Assembly: GCF_047948215.1 (NCBI RefSeq)
Contig: NC_134461.1
Coordinates: 86,796,245-86,860,244 of the forward strand
Length of the DNA: 64,000 nucleotides
Direction of reading: 5' to 3'
DNA from: Lycorma delicatula
Taxonomy: Eukaryota; Arthropoda; Insecta; Hemiptera; Fulgoridae
Shown here: piece after piece, positions 36,385-49,099 of the stretch
How the letters are laid out: every line of letters starts with the position of its first letter
How positions within the stretch are numbered: the stretch's first letter is position 1
The notes under the pieces: generated by a model
Told to the model about the DNA's origin: nothing
Databases searched by the model: none
What the model saw: the letters and a program-made list of their open reading frames with translations, nothing else
Translations under genes and position numbers: made by a program

Positions 36385-38620
36385 AAAACGTTACCGAATG
36401 CCTTTTATAGGTCTATAAATGCCAAGTTTGTTGGTTTGTTTTTCTTTAATCCTCCTTCTACTATTAATCTGAGCCCTAAAATTGCTTCCCTTGTCCCTAT
36501 ACTTTTCCTGAAACCAAATTGGTATTCTTCTAACACTTATTCAACTCTCCTGTCAATTCTTCTGTAAGAATTTTTGATGCATGGCTAGTTAAGCTAATTG
36601 TTCTGTATTCTTCACATTTATATGCTCCTGATTTCTTTGGTATCATGACTATAACACTGTTTGAAGTCTGATGAAACTTCCCCTTTTTCGTAAATATTAC
36701 TCACCAGTTTGTATAATCTATCAATCGCTTCCTCACCTGTACTGCGCAGTAATTCTACAGGTATTCCGTCTATCCCAGGCTCCTTTCTGCCATTCAGATC
36801 TTTTAATGCTCTTTTAAATTCAGATCTCAGTATTGTTTCTCCCCTTTCAACCTCTTCTACTTCCTCTTCTTCCTCTACAACACCGTTTTCAAATTCATTT
36901 CCTCCGCATAACTCTTCAATATATTCCACCCACCTATCGACTTTGCCTTTCGTATTATAAATCGGTGTACCATCTTTGTTTAACACATTACTAGATTTTA
37001 ATTTATGTACCTCAAAATTTTCCTTAACTTTCGTGTATGCTCCGTCTATTTTACCAGTGTTCATTTCTCTTTCCACTTCTGAATACTTTTCTTTAATCTA
37101 CTCTTCTTTCGCTAGTTTGCACTTCCTGTTTATAGTATTTCTTAATTGTCGATAGTTCCTTTTGCTTTCTTCATCACTAGCATTCTTATAGTTTCTACAT
37201 TCATTCATCAGCTGCAATATATCCTCTGATATCCAAGGTTTTCTACCCGTTCTCTTTGTTCCGCCGAAGTTTGCTTCTGCTGATTTAAGAATTTCCTTTT
37301 TAACATTCTCTCATTCTTCTTCTACATTTTCTACCTTATCTTTTTTACTCAACCTCTTGTGATGTCCTCCTCAAAAATCTTCTTTACCTCCTTTTCCTCA
37401 AGCTTCTCTAAACTCCACCGATTCATCTGACACCATTTCTTCAGGTTTTTAAACCCCAATCTGCATTTCATTATCACTAAATTATGGTCGCTATCAATGT
37501 CTGCTCCAGGGTAAGCTTTGCAGTCGACGAGTTGATTTCTAAATGTTTGCTTAACCATGATATAATCTATCTGATACCTTGTGGTATCACCTGGCTTTTT
37601 CCATGTGTATATTCTTCTATTATGATTTTTAAAGTGGCTGTTGGCAATTACTAAATTATACTTCGTGCAAAATGAGTCGGTCCCTTCTTTCATTCCTTTT
37701 GCCCAGCCCGTATTCACCCACTATATTTCCCTCCTTGCCTTTTCCAGTGCTTGCATTCCAATCTCCAACTATTATTAAATTTTCATCCCCTTTTATGTGT
37801 TTAATTGCTTCGTCAATTTCTTCGTATATTCACTCTACCTCATCATCATCATCATGAGCGTTTGTAGGCATATAGACGTTAACAATCGTTATCGGTTTAG
37901 GTTTTGATTTTATTCTTATTACAATGATTCCTATAGCTATGCATTTTGAAATACTCTACTCTCTTCCCTGTCTTCTTGATCATTACGAAACCTACTCCTG
38001 CCTGCCCATTATTTGAAGCTGAGTTAATTATTCTAAAAATTACAAGACCAAAAGTCGTTTTCCTCTTCCCACTGAACCTCGCTGTTCCTACTACATCTAC
38101 ATTTATCCTGTCCATTTCCTTCTTTAAATTTTCTTACCTACCAACCTTTTTTAGATTTCTAACATTCCACGCTCCGACTCGGAGAATGTTATTTTTTAAT
38201 TTTCTGGTGACCCCTTCCTTAGTAGTCCCCATCCGGAGACCCGAACGGGGGACCAGTTCCCCGGAATATTTTACGAAGTAAGGCGCCTCCATCTTTGTTA
38301 TATGAAAATGCAGAGAGCTACATTTTCTTGCAAAAAAGCAGCTGTATTTTTCCAATGCTTTCTGCGCAGTACTGAAGAGGATTGAGTTACGTCCTCTTGA
38401 GTACTCAAGAGGAATGTTGATATGGTCGTTTAAGTCATCCTGACTTACGCCCCTAACAACTACTGAAAGAGTTGCTGCCCACTTCCAGGAATCATTCCTT
38501 AGTCTGGCACTCAACAGATACCTCTCTGATATGGTTGCACCTTCGGTCCAGCTACTCTGTATCACTGAGCATTCAAGCCCCCTCACCATCGGCAAGGTCT
38601 CATGATTCATAGAGGGAGAT
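36385..38620 (-). pseudogene. RTE-type LINE, 5' end to early RT
   Basis: Minus strand. 38,620-38,200 resembles a 5' leader with a long frame. An APE-type endonuclease follows: LRVGAWNVRNLKKVG, NSASNNGQAGVGFV, RRIYTWKKPGDTTRYQIDYI and DIDSDHNLVIMK (catalytic Asp/His). The RT begins with LKDLNGRKEPGIDGIP and continues YKCEEYRTISLTSHASKIL, ending near AFIDL-stop-KAFGNV in an A-rich tract. Several stops and shifts. The 3' half of the RT is missing. Similar in type to the fragment at 26.6-27.4 kb, which holds the complementary C-terminus. Confidence 0.85.
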
Positions 38621-38624
38621 GGAA

Positions 38625-39920
38625 CGCTTAAACAGTGATTATTATCTATTATTGTATATCTATTGTCTATTACATATATTTAACGCGTATTTTTTTTTTA
38701 AGAAAATTCTAAATTAATAACAGATTTTGATAATAGAAATGGAGTGTCTTACCTTTTTTAATATCAGTATCGTTTTGTTAAAAACAGTTTTATTTATATT
38801 ACATAAATTTTTGTTTTTTGAGTGGAAGAAATGATATCTGCGAGACTTACCGAACGGTTTGCAATTTCATTGTAATTTTTTTTGGATATCGCTGCGTTTT
38901 GTTAGATTATTCTTTTATATTTTTTATGAATTACTGATTGTTATCTTATGGATTTATTATTAAAATTTATTGACTTTCTAGAACAAACAAATTGAATTTC
39001 ACGGCCAATTTTTTTTGTTGCTAGTCATATCATTCACTTCATACCCTAATTCTCCTTTTTTAATAAAACTAGTATAATGTCCTATACGAATCGAAGATCC
39101 GTGATGTAATATTGAACTTATTACTTTGTACGTGTAACCCTCGATTTTTACCGTTAAATTCGATTTTATTTATCGAATTTATTTCTGTTTTATATATTCC
39201 TTTTTTAACAAAACTAGTATAATCTGCTATAAACTAATACTTTTATTTTTTTTAAAGAAGTGATGGGAACTAAAAAAAATGTTTCATCTTCAGTACTTTT
39301 ATTTACATAACAGAATTTACAATTAAAATAACCTGTAATAAACTTTCTTTTAAATTTTATTATTCCAAGTTTTCAAGTTTTTTCACATTATCAAGTTTTT
39401 GTACGCTACCTAGTACTATCAAGTACTGGTATCTAGCGGCGCGATTCGTAAAGGTACATTAAAAAAAAAGAATAATATGACATATTCGAGTCCCATGGTT
39501 CACCAAATTGAAAAAAAGAACGTTGTCTAACAAAATTTGAGGTATTTTTTGAAAGTATTCTTTATTACTAATCTGATTGAACTGAAATATAATGTTATTA
39601 CCCTTATTTTTTCCCCATTATCATTTCACTGTTAGGTTAGGTTATGTAAGTGCAGTTCGTTGACTTTGTTGCCTCTTACCGACGAAGTTCTAACGAACTC
39701 TGATAAATATACAAGAAAGTTGGTATTTACAAAAAAAATAAGTACGAAAATCACCCGGTAAGCTATTACCAACAGACATATTATTCGCTGTTTTGAAAAT
39801 ATACAATTTTATGAAAAATTATTATATATTCATTAAACGCCTAAAAACAAGAAATATTAATGCAAAAATTACATAAAAATTGGAAGACATATTTGACCGT
39901 AACTACATTACATGCACACA
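38625..39920. other. No gene seen
   Basis: AT-rich spacer. No coding-like frames or clear repeats recognised. Confidence 0.4.
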
Positions 39921-39924
39921 AATA

Positions 39925-39997
39925 TCTCCGCGGCGTAGAGGTAGCGTCTCATCATTTCATCTGGAGGTCTTAGGTTCGAATCCATTTTTCATACCCT
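39925..39997 (+). repeat. SINE family B head fragment
   Basis: Box A region GGCGTAGAGGTAGCG and B box GGTTCGAATCC; the body is lost. Confidence 0.7.
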
Positions 39998-39999
39998 AT

Positions 40000-41225
40000 A
40001 AATTTCCATTCACGTACGGCAAAGTGATCAAAGTAGTCGATTCCTTCATTTCAACAAAAAAAATCGAATTAAAACAGGACGTTCCTTCGTTCAATTAATT
40101 TTTTGTTCTACATAATTTGATAATTTTTTATCTTGCGACGCATATCTGAGTTACAAGTGGAATTAATTAATAGCGATTTTTTTACATTAATGATATTCAT
40201 TATGCAAGTAATCCTTACGGTGAACTAAATAAAGCTGGTGTTTCCAGGGCTGAATATCATCTGTTGTATTTTAGAAGACTCAAAATTTTGATTTACAAAA
40301 GTGTATTTGGGTCAATGAAGAAAAGAGTAAAGCGCTTTTTTAATCTCGGGAAAGGTTACATAATTTGTTTAAATTAATTTATATCTTGTTGGATGGAATT
40401 AACGATAGTTATTGCAGCTAACAAATATACAACACCATAATATTAATTTCAGGCGTTTTTTTTTCTTTTTTTAACTTATGTATGTACGAAAAGATAATTT
40501 ATCTTAATGTTAAAATTAATTTTTAGTAATTTTTTGGATTTATCGTTCATTCATTATACAAATTTATTTTATTTTAATAAGAAAAAAGTAAAGTGATTAG
40601 GTTTCGACTTTATTACTGGAAAAAGATTAAACTAAAATCTTATTTTTACAGTAATCGAAGAAGTCAGCAAAATCATTGCCAGATTTTTTCTTAAGAATAA
40701 TATTTATTCAAGAGAAGCTAAATAATTTTTAGTAATTGTGCATATAAAAATCTAGTGGTATCTGGGAATCTCTCTTTCATGCAAAAACTGATTGACTGAT
40801 TGAGCTGAAAATAATTTTTTTTTACTGGAAAGAACATTTTGACGTTAGTAACTGTTTCACCGTTTCAAGATTATGGCCATTTAACGGCTTGGAATAACAA
40901 TATATTCCTTGTCGATATTCAACTTTACTATGGCGAAACCGATGGTCAAATCGAATTCAAAAACTACTTATAGTATTTGAAATTAAATTTTCTAAAAAAA
41001 AAGATATATCGTTCGGTTATCGATAAAAGTAGCTTTAAAGGTGCGACGGTGTACGGCGTGACGGTTCAATCAACATATCCAACTACCATTGTTGTTGTGT
41101 GTAGGACGCGACTGGCTGTACCTGCCTCCGGTTACTTGACAAAAAATAAAAACAAAAAACGAAACGAAATACTTTTAAAACATCACCTTCTCGTGAGGTT
41201 TGTCGGATGAAAAATAATAACTGTG
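40000..41225. other. No gene seen
   Basis: AT-rich; a short GC-richer patch at 41,038-41,140 has no recognisable product. Confidence 0.35.
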
Positions 41226-41226
41226 C

Positions 41227-41372
41227 TGGCTTCCGTGGTGCGATTGGTAGCGTCTCGGCCTTTCATCCGGAGGTCCCGGGTTCGAATCCTGGTGAGGCAT
41301 GGCATTTTCACACACGCTACAAAACATTTTCTGAAGCAATACCTAACGGTAGACCTGGAGGTTAAAAAAAAC
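41227..41372 (+). repeat. SINE family B, full-length-like
   Basis: GGCTTCCGTGGTGCGATTGG (box A) and GGTTCGAATCC (box B), the body GGCATGGCATTTTCACACAC and the tail AATACCTAACGG before an A-rich end. The best B copy in the window. Confidence 0.9.
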
Positions 41373-41599
41373 ACAAAAAATAAAATAAAAAAATAACCGT
41401 GCAAAATATTTTTTTTATTTTACAAACAACCAGCTATAACTACAATTTTTTAAGATGGGGGCCAACTATTCTGAAACCCCCATACTTCAAATAAATAAAA
41501 GTTTGGAGTCATGTGCTGACCAAACTGTTGCTCTGAAGAAATTACAATACGTGATGTTTTTTATAAATTGAACAGATATAATTGTTATTTGTCATTATT

Positions 41600-42184
41600 A
41601 TTCTTACAAGAATGAGGATAATGAATATAGTGCAGATCCAGGGGGCGGAATCCCCTACCGGCTGGTATAATATATTGTGATTTGTATATGTATTTAATCA
41701 AGTATATTATTGTTATTATTATAAAATGATGTTCTATTATATAATTACTTTTAGAATTACAAAATAATAATATGGATTTTTGCAGAGGAGATGTAATATC
41801 ATTAAAATAATAGACTGAACCATTATAATTACCGATTGTCCAATAAAATTTCGAGTGTGGTAGTCCCAAAACGAGAGAGAAAGAGTTCGTTAGTGTGTTT
41901 GGAGGAGTAGGAGTAGGAGAAAAGGATGGGAAAGATAAATAGAATGACAGAAGAGGGCAAACAGTTGGATGATTATAATCAATAAACATTCGGGTAGATT
42001 CGTTCAACCTCCACAACACCGTGCGGCCGAAGTCAACTGCGCCGCCGTGAAGTATTAGATTCATTCCTACCCAAATACAGTCAAAAAGCCTAATCTGTAT
42101 GCTAATGCGATAGAAAAGTAAAGTAGAAATAAACGTTATTCTATTAAATATAATATTAAAACATAATTCCAAATAATTAATCAC
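41600..42184 (-). other. GC-richer repeat-like block with a 199-codon frame
   Basis: Longest minus-strand frame in this area (42,184-41,585). Its middle (GGAVDFGRTVLWRLNESTR) lies in a GC-richer patch, while its ends are low-complexity Ile/Tyr/Asn. I recognise no domain. The CCCCCTGGATC and CGGCGGCGCAGTTGAC patches look like repeat sequence, not a gene. Confidence 0.3.
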
Positions 42185-42189
42185 AAAAT

Positions 42190-43200
42190 TTATATTATCG
42201 GGTTACATGTAAGGTATTTACTTAAAAACAAGGTAAAACGGTATAATAAGATATGGTAGAAGGTTACATGTGTTGTGATGTAATATGCAATATGGTGCTA
42301 TTTTATTCGATTATAAATATTTATAATAATTTTAATATTATAAAATAAATTACGTGTGTGACAATAATTGTAGGGATATTATAAAAGAAGACTTCTTTAA
42401 CGTAAGTAAATAGTTATAAATATACAAATTCAAATAATATTTATTATATAAAATAAAATAAAAATTATGTATTTTTAATAACGCATTTATTACGGTAACT
42501 TGTGTCAAATGTCTAAATATATTAATAAAATGTAGTTTTTTGGAAAGAAAAATATCAGGTGTATCTAAATTACAAGTTTTGAAGAGTTTCAGAAAAAACG
42601 TACAAATCGTTTATTATTTTTTTTGAAGAGAAATCAAATTAATTTTATGTTAATAATTAATTATTATTATATTTTTATGTTAAGACTTTTTCAAATATAA
42701 TATTTGAAAATTTTGGCGTCGATAAATATGGACCATATAATCCAAAAAATTAATCAATTAGAAATATGTGTTTTATTTATGAATCTTCTATCTTTATTTA
42801 AAAAAAAAATCTGGCGAAACTGTACTTTCCAACGATGTGGATGGAACATTAAAATTTAATCCTTCTGTAGTGATTTGGATGAAAATTATCGTCGTTAATT
42901 AACCTTACAATCTTATTTAATTTCTCATCACAAGTAAAATAACAAAATAATATTAAATCTATATATATTCATATGTTTGTTAAGCATATTACTCGTAATA
43001 CTGATATAATGTAAGACTAACTCGTTAAAAAATAAATAAATGAAACTACCATTCTTAACAATAATATGTACCTCATGCCATGCTTACTAAGAAGTTATTC
43101 GTTGTTGCTTTCTTCACTGGTTGAATATACTGTTGCTTGTCATATTTGAAATGAAATGATATTTAGTTAGCAGTTGATTCCTTTATTTTTTGTTTTTTAT
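42190..43200. other. No feature seen
   Basis: AT-rich spacer. Confidence 0.4.
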
Positions 43201-43207
43201 TTTTTTG

Positions 43208-43359
43208 TTTTTAATCTTCTGGTCCACCGTTAGGTATTGCTTCAGAGGATGAGATGAATGATTTGTAGCGTATGTGAAAATGCCATGCCTGACCGGGATT
43301 CGAACCCGAGACCTCCAGAGGAAAGGCCGAGCCGCTACCACTCGCGTCACGAATGCCGA
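43208..43359 (-). repeat. SINE family B
   Basis: Minus-strand copy with tail complement CCACCGTTAGGTATTGCTTC, GGATTCGAACCC (B box complement) and GAGCCGCTACCACTCGCG (head). Confidence 0.88.
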
Positions 43360-43970
43360 CTTTATTCTAGTTTAATGCATAATTAACTGCATTGTAAACT
43401 TTAGAAAAAACGTTATGACTAGTTACACGTATACCTGAGATGTATTACATATAATATAATCATAACAAAAACTAGCACAGATAATGTAAAATAACAAATT
43501 AATACACCATTTTCTGTTGCAAATTATAAATTCTTGTTTCTCTTAGTTGGGGAAAGATATAATATATTGATTTGTGAAACAATCTTTTTAAATTACCATG
43601 AAATTCTGTATTCGCGAATGATCATAAACTGTAGTTAAAAATATGTAAAATGACGACACTGTTTTGGAACATTCAATAGAAGTTTTTTTTTGTATATAAA
43701 AATTCTTTTTCTACCTCTTATGATAAATGTTAAAAAATATTTTTAACCTGACAACGCCTCCATTGAAAAGAAAAAAAATTAAATAGAAGAATGTTTAACA
43801 ATTAGGATAATTCATAAAAGTCTGATTTTTCGGGTTGAGAATTTATTAGCTCACACTTTTTAATAATGGTAGAAGACGATATTATAAATTACGCTTTACA
43901 AAAAAAATTATATATATATATATATATATATGTGTATAATTAATTACATACATATAATAATTACATTACA

Positions 43971-43975
<5 letters not shown>

Positions 43976-44021
<46 letters not shown>
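43976..44021. repeat. (TA)n microsatellite
   Basis: About 46 bp of pure TA, the longest in the window. Shorter TA tracts occur at 7,379, 17,700, 19,718, 31,074, 43,908, 60,443, 62,418 and 62,922. Confidence 0.95.
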
Positions 44022-44027
<6 letters not shown>

Positions 44028-44175
44028 GGTTGGAAATATAATTTGTCGTAGAACCTTTGTTTTTAATGTTAGTATTATGCTATACACAAACCCTCAGTTA
44101 AAGAAAGAGGTTTTCGCGCTATTAAGATCTCATTAAAAAAAAAAAAAACAGTTATGAAGTGTCTTTCTTTTTTTT

Positions 44176-44461
44176 CCTGTTTAGTCTCTGGGAATTACCG
44201 TTCAGGTATTATTTCAAAGGATGAATGAGGATGATATGTATAACTGTAAGTGAAGCGTAGTCTTGTACAGTCTCTGTTCGACTATTCCTGAGATGTGTGG
44301 TTAATTGAAACCCAACCACCAAAGAACACCGGTATCCACGATTTAGTATTCAAATCCGTATAAAAGTAAAAGCCTTTACTAGGATTTGAACATGGAATTC
44401 TCGACTTCCAAATCAACAGATTTGGGAAGACGCATTCACCACTAGACCAACCCGGTGGGTT
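44176..44461 (-). repeat. SINE family A, full-length-like
   Basis: Minus strand from head (complement of ACCAACCCGGTGGGTT at 44,446-44,461) through B box complement GGATTTGAACATGG to the tail near GGGAATTACCGTTCAGG. Confidence 0.88.
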
Positions 44462-45011
44462 AGTTATCACTTATGTGGTAAGCCTTTTCTGAACGTAAAA
44501 TGTTATTATTATTAATCCATTTCTAACAAAATTATTACCTCCAACTCTATTTAATTCATATATACATGTTTACATAATATATTTGAATATTTTTGCTTGA
44601 TTTAATTCCATTGCTATTTATACATAGAACTTTCATTAAAACTAATAATTTTCAACATTTTATAAGCTAATTATTAAGGTTACACAAATCTTTAAGAAAT
44701 TTTTTTTGTGCTTTAAAGTTCCCTTAAGTAACGTGACCATTATTTATTGGATGATCAAATCAGTACTCAAATATTATGTAAATCGTAATTTATTATTTTA
44801 TACGACGTTAGTTCCTTTTCATTATCTGTTACAATTTAAAAATTACACATTTTTCTAATTTTAAATTAATTTTTTTTAAAAAAGATCTGCAGGTGGCACT
44901 AAATTAATATAATTTATTTATCTCGTGTTTTGGCGGTTTTATAGCATATATTTACTATCCAAACCAAGAGCTATCAGTCATTTTTATGGTGATTTTTCGT
45001 TGTTGGGCAGT

Positions 45012-45040
45012 ATAATTAGTCATAACCATGACTAATTATT
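45012..45040. repeat. Short hairpin
   Basis: 12-bp arms ATAATTAGTCAT with a 4-base loop. Confidence 0.6.
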
Positions 45041-45203
45041 TAATTGTTTTTAATTATTCTAGTTCTAATATAATCTGTTTTTATACAACCTGAGTTTGTT
45101 CTTGTGGTGCAAAAACAAACTCTCTTCAACCTCAGCTATTTTACCGGGGCCGTCTACCTTTTGATTCGCCTTATTCTGCATTAAAATTGCTTTTTTTGGT
45201 TAA

Positions 45204-46096
45204 AAGATGACAAACACAGATTTTTTTACTTCTTTGTACGGAGTAAAGAAAGTATTGTGATCGCGAAAAATTTCGGTTTTCAGATTTCAGCGGAAATATC
45301 CATTTTGACTATCCCTGAATCCATTCTGACTAATTTCGGTGTGACGTCTGTATCTCGCATAACTAAAAAGTGATTATCCGTAGGATGTTGAAACTTTGAA
45401 TTTAGGACTTTTGTAACATCTAGTTGTGCACTTCCACTTTTTATTGCAATCGACTGGAACAAAAGTGTCCAAAAAGCCCAAAATCCGAAAGATTTGGATT
45501 TTGGGGTTTATTTAAACAGCAATAATAAGCTCTTATCGAGAGATTTTCAACGATATGTTATAAGTTTTACTTATTTTCATTAATTCCAGAGTTATAGCCA
45601 CATAAAATTTTAATTAATGACGTATTTGGATCTACCAAGAGAAAGGCACGTCGGTTGGAATCAGAATTCTTCTCCTTCTTTTTAACTTTTTTTTTTTAAT
45701 TTAATATGTTGATTAACCTCTGATTGTAAAAAAAAATTATTACAATACATAATAATTCAATAATAACAATAAAAAAAAATAAAAAAATGAAAAACATCAG
45801 AAGTTATTAATGAAATAAAATTTCTTGTACTTTTCATTTAAAAAAAATGTGTGTGTAATTTAATAGGCGTACAAGGAAGTCATGTGATGCGCACATCAGA
45901 TTTTTAGAACCATTGTTATAAGTCTGTAAAGTTTCAATAGAATCGATGGGGTATTGGGTGGGTGATACTAAATTTAAAGCATATACCTCTTCCTGGACAC
46001 TTTATATATACAGAGTGATTTACCACGTTTTACAATACGATCAGAATACTTCCTTTACTTCGTACAAGGACGTAAAAAATCTTTGTTTGTCATCTT
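45204..46096. mobile_element. Repeat family X copy with inverted ends
   Basis: 45,204-45,270 (AAGATGACAAACA to GAGTAAAGAAAGTATTGTGATCG) is an imperfect inverted match to 46,031-46,096. The core 45,226-45,905 matches the 26,255-27,785 copy. The start of a mariner terminal repeat (46,010-46,027) lies between the core and the right-hand inverted end, so the block is a mosaic. Confidence 0.55.
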
Positions 46097-46587
46097 GTCA
46101 TGCAGATAATTTGATAGCTCATTCTACATGTAAAAATAAAGTAAAAGATACATATAAACATAAGCGGAAACGCTTCGTTAACGAGTTACGGCTGACAAAA
46201 TATTTCGCCCAGATTTCATCTCCTCCATTGAAATGAAGCCATACAGAGATTCTTTGGACGAAAAAATCTAAGCTAATTTGATGGTTTCATATGAAATCCA
46301 ATCTGAAAATTTGAAAAAAAGAGTCCGAGAACTGTAACTTCTGTAGTTTTTTTAGAAAACCGACCAAAAACGCACTTTTTTACGTTTGATTTGTAATATC
46401 TTTGTTAAATTGGCAATAAACATATAAAACTCTAATAAAACTTATAGGAAATTTAATTCTAAACAGAATAGTTTAAATAAAATAAACATAAAGCAAATAA
46501 CAATGAAATAAAATGGACTTTTGTTTAGAGTAATTCAAAGCTAAATTTAACAGAAAAATAATTTTTAACGTAAATAAATAATAAAAT

Positions 46588-47941
46588 CTAAAATAAATTT
46601 TCGAAAATCTTTCCATTTACTTCAATGCATTTTGCTGCACGTTTTTGGATTGCTCGTGTTACCGTTTTTAGTTCATCGGGGCTGTCCTTTTACAGTGCAA
46701 AAACATCAGTAGTAATACAGGTAAGTAACTCTTCTCGGGTATTTACTTTCAACTTATATACACTTCATCCAACCCAGTGGTTCCGAAATTTTTCCGAGTC
46801 CCGGCGTTCTTTTTCAATTAAAATTTTTCCATGGCGCCCTACCGTAATTAAACGTATGACTACTCGTAAGTAAACGATAAAAATAAATAAAACTCGTGTA
46901 TCTTCATTATTTTTTTTACTTTAACATTAATTAATAATTATAAATGTCTTAGTTCAATTAATTATGAAGCTTTTACAATATTTCGCGGCGCCCCTGTGAA
47001 GAGGCCGCGGCGCACAGTTTGGGAATCACTGATCCAACCCCATACACAAAAATCCATCGGGGTAAGATCTGGTGTTCTGGACAACCTGGATTGTGAACTG
47101 CCTCGACCGATCTATTTATCTAGGAATAGCTAAATAGGCGGAAACAATACGAGAGAAATATGGAGACGCGCCGTCGTGCTGGAAGTACGTCCGACGTCGT
47201 GTTGCAAGAGGAACATCTTCAAGTAGAAGATGTTTTTGAAGAAATTGTAAGTACGCCTCGCCTGTTAAGCGCCCTTGGAAGATAAACGGTGTTATCAACT
47301 GGTTATGAATAATCCTACACCGTACTTTAGTGACAAATCGCTGTTGAAAGTTACGTTCCACCGTTGCATGAGGGTTAACTTCTGGCTATGAATGTTGGTT
47401 TCTCATGTTGTTTATGCTTTCACAAGTGAACCGTGACTCATCGGTAAATAAAATTTACTTGAAGAGTTGTCGATGAGTATTTAACCAATTGCAGAACGCC
47501 AAGCGAAGGGCAGGGTCTCTTGCATACAGATGTTGTACTTCTTGTTTGTGATACTATAAAGGTTGTTATTCTTAAGTGTTTTCCATACTTTAGTTTGTGA
47601 AACTCTCAACCGTCTAGAAAGACGTTTTGTACTGACACCGGAACTACGCTGAACAGCAACAATAATGCTTTCATCGACAATGCTGGAGAGAACGGTCATA
47701 AGGGATTACTGTTAGGAAGAGATCCTGTTTTCCGTAACATACGAAATACCGCACTACTAGTTCTTGGATTTGGAATCCTGCGATTAGGATAATGTTGTTG
47801 ATATTTTTCAACAGCGGCCGTAGCACTGCCTTCACACACCATAAATAAACACCATATATTCTTCATTTGAAAATAATACTTATTTTCAAGTACGTCATTG
47901 AAGTCATAATGCCATTGCGGCATTAATACTTCACTAACCAA
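46588..47941 (-). pseudogene. Mariner-superfamily transposase split by a MITE
   Basis: N-terminal part EKYQQHYPNRRIPNPRTS and RLSRRLRVSQTKVWKTL (helix-turn-helix). Catalytic region RLTGEAYLQFLQKHLL, YFQHDGASPYFS (second Asp), then in a shifted frame IGRGSSQSRLSRTPDLTPMD (third Asp). The last coding part continues beyond the MITE (46,774 downward): KLKVNTREELL and AIQKRAAKCIEVNGKIFENL, stop at 46,590-46,588. Multiple stops and shifts. Removing the MITE and one duplication copy rejoins the ...VWGW / WMK... signature in frame. Confidence 0.85.
46775..47031 (+). mobile_element. hAT-type MITE, copy 2, perfect 8-bp duplication
   Basis: 257 bp, ends CAGTGGTTCCGAAA and AGTTTGGGAATCACTG, flanked on both sides by ATCCAACC (46,767-46,774 and 47,032-47,039). 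Inserted in the mariner transposase. Confidence 0.95.
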
Positions 47942-48842
47942 CCAGATTCAAAATGGTTATGCAGTACACCTATCTATTTGTACTAACAGGAAAATTGTAC
48001 TAATGATCTGAATCTCGACTGTAAGCTTACAAAAGAAAGTTTACGGTGATCCCAGAGAATAAACAAAAATACCTTACAAAAAAACACAACTACGATTAAA
48101 AAAACTTAATTGTTGGACCACTATTATTGTATTGCCAACTTATGAAATAAAAATTTCTCCAAACAAAGGTATTCCTTATTTTAATTTGATTTAAACAAAA
48201 ATCATAGTTTTTTTTTAACAGAACTTAAATACACCGTTACAATTGTTGATTCAGTACTATCCCATATGAAATAATTTATTTTGAAACTTCGTTTATTAAT
48301 TTTGAATACCAGAAATTTATATTTTTTATCACTTTTCCCCAGTTTTGAAAAATAAATCAGTACTTGATAAAAATCATTTCCAGTTAAATTTAGCTTCGTA
48401 TTGCTCTAAATAAAAATCCATTTATTCACATCTGTTTATTTTACTTTTGTTTAGAATTAAATTTTCTGTAAGTTTTATCTGTTTATTGGCAATTTAACAA
48501 AGATAATACAGGTCAGACGTAAAAAAGTGCAATTTTCGTCGGTTTTCTAAAAAATACAGGTTACAGTTCTCGGACTCATTTTTTCAATTTTTTCAGATTA
48601 AGTTTCCTATGAAACCATCAAATTAGCTTACATTTTTACGTCCCAAGAATTTCTGTGTGACTTCATTTCACTGGAGAAGATGAAATCTGAGCGAAATTTT
48701 TCACCAGCCGTAACTCGTATATGAGACTTTTCCGAATGTATGTTTCTTGTCTTTTTTGCTTTATTTTTACATGTAGAATGAGCTGCCAAACTATCTGCAT
48801 ATCGTGATAAATCACTCCGTATGTGAGCGAATATAACCACTA

Positions 48843-49090
48843 GCCTACCGGGGTGGTCTACTGGTTGACGCGTCGTTACAATTCAGTAATTTTCGAAGTC
48901 GACGGTTCTGAGGTTCAAATCCTAATAAGTGTTAGCTTATTTTAAATGAATGATTTAAATATAGACAGTGGATACCGGTGTACTTTGGTAGATGGGGTTT
49001 AATTAACCACACGTCTCAAGAATGGTCGACCTGCGTCTGTACAAGACTACACATCATTTACATGACGTACATATCATCCTCATATCATTG
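48843..49090 (+). repeat. SINE family A, diverged
   Basis: Head CCTACCGGGGTGGTCTACTGG, B box GGTTCAAATCC, body GTGGATACCGGTGTACTTTGG and AATTAACCACACGTCTCA. Confidence 0.85.
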
Positions 49091-49099
49091 GACCGTAGG

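Larger units (their letters stand above)
46010..48822 (-). mobile_element. Mariner-like element with long terminal inverted repeats
   Basis: Left repeat 46,010-46,556 and right repeat 48,383-48,822 are complementary over about 440 bp. They share AGAGTGATTTACCACG/GGAGTGATTTATCACG, CTCATTCTACATGTAAAAAT and AAGCTAAATTTAAC. The left repeat carries a 72-bp foreign insert (46,028-46,099). The transposase lies between, minus strand, and is split by a hAT MITE. Confidence 0.8.

Noticed and set aside
43930..44136. 68-codon frame with Tyr-Ile repeats
   Set aside because: Direct translation of a TA microsatellite.
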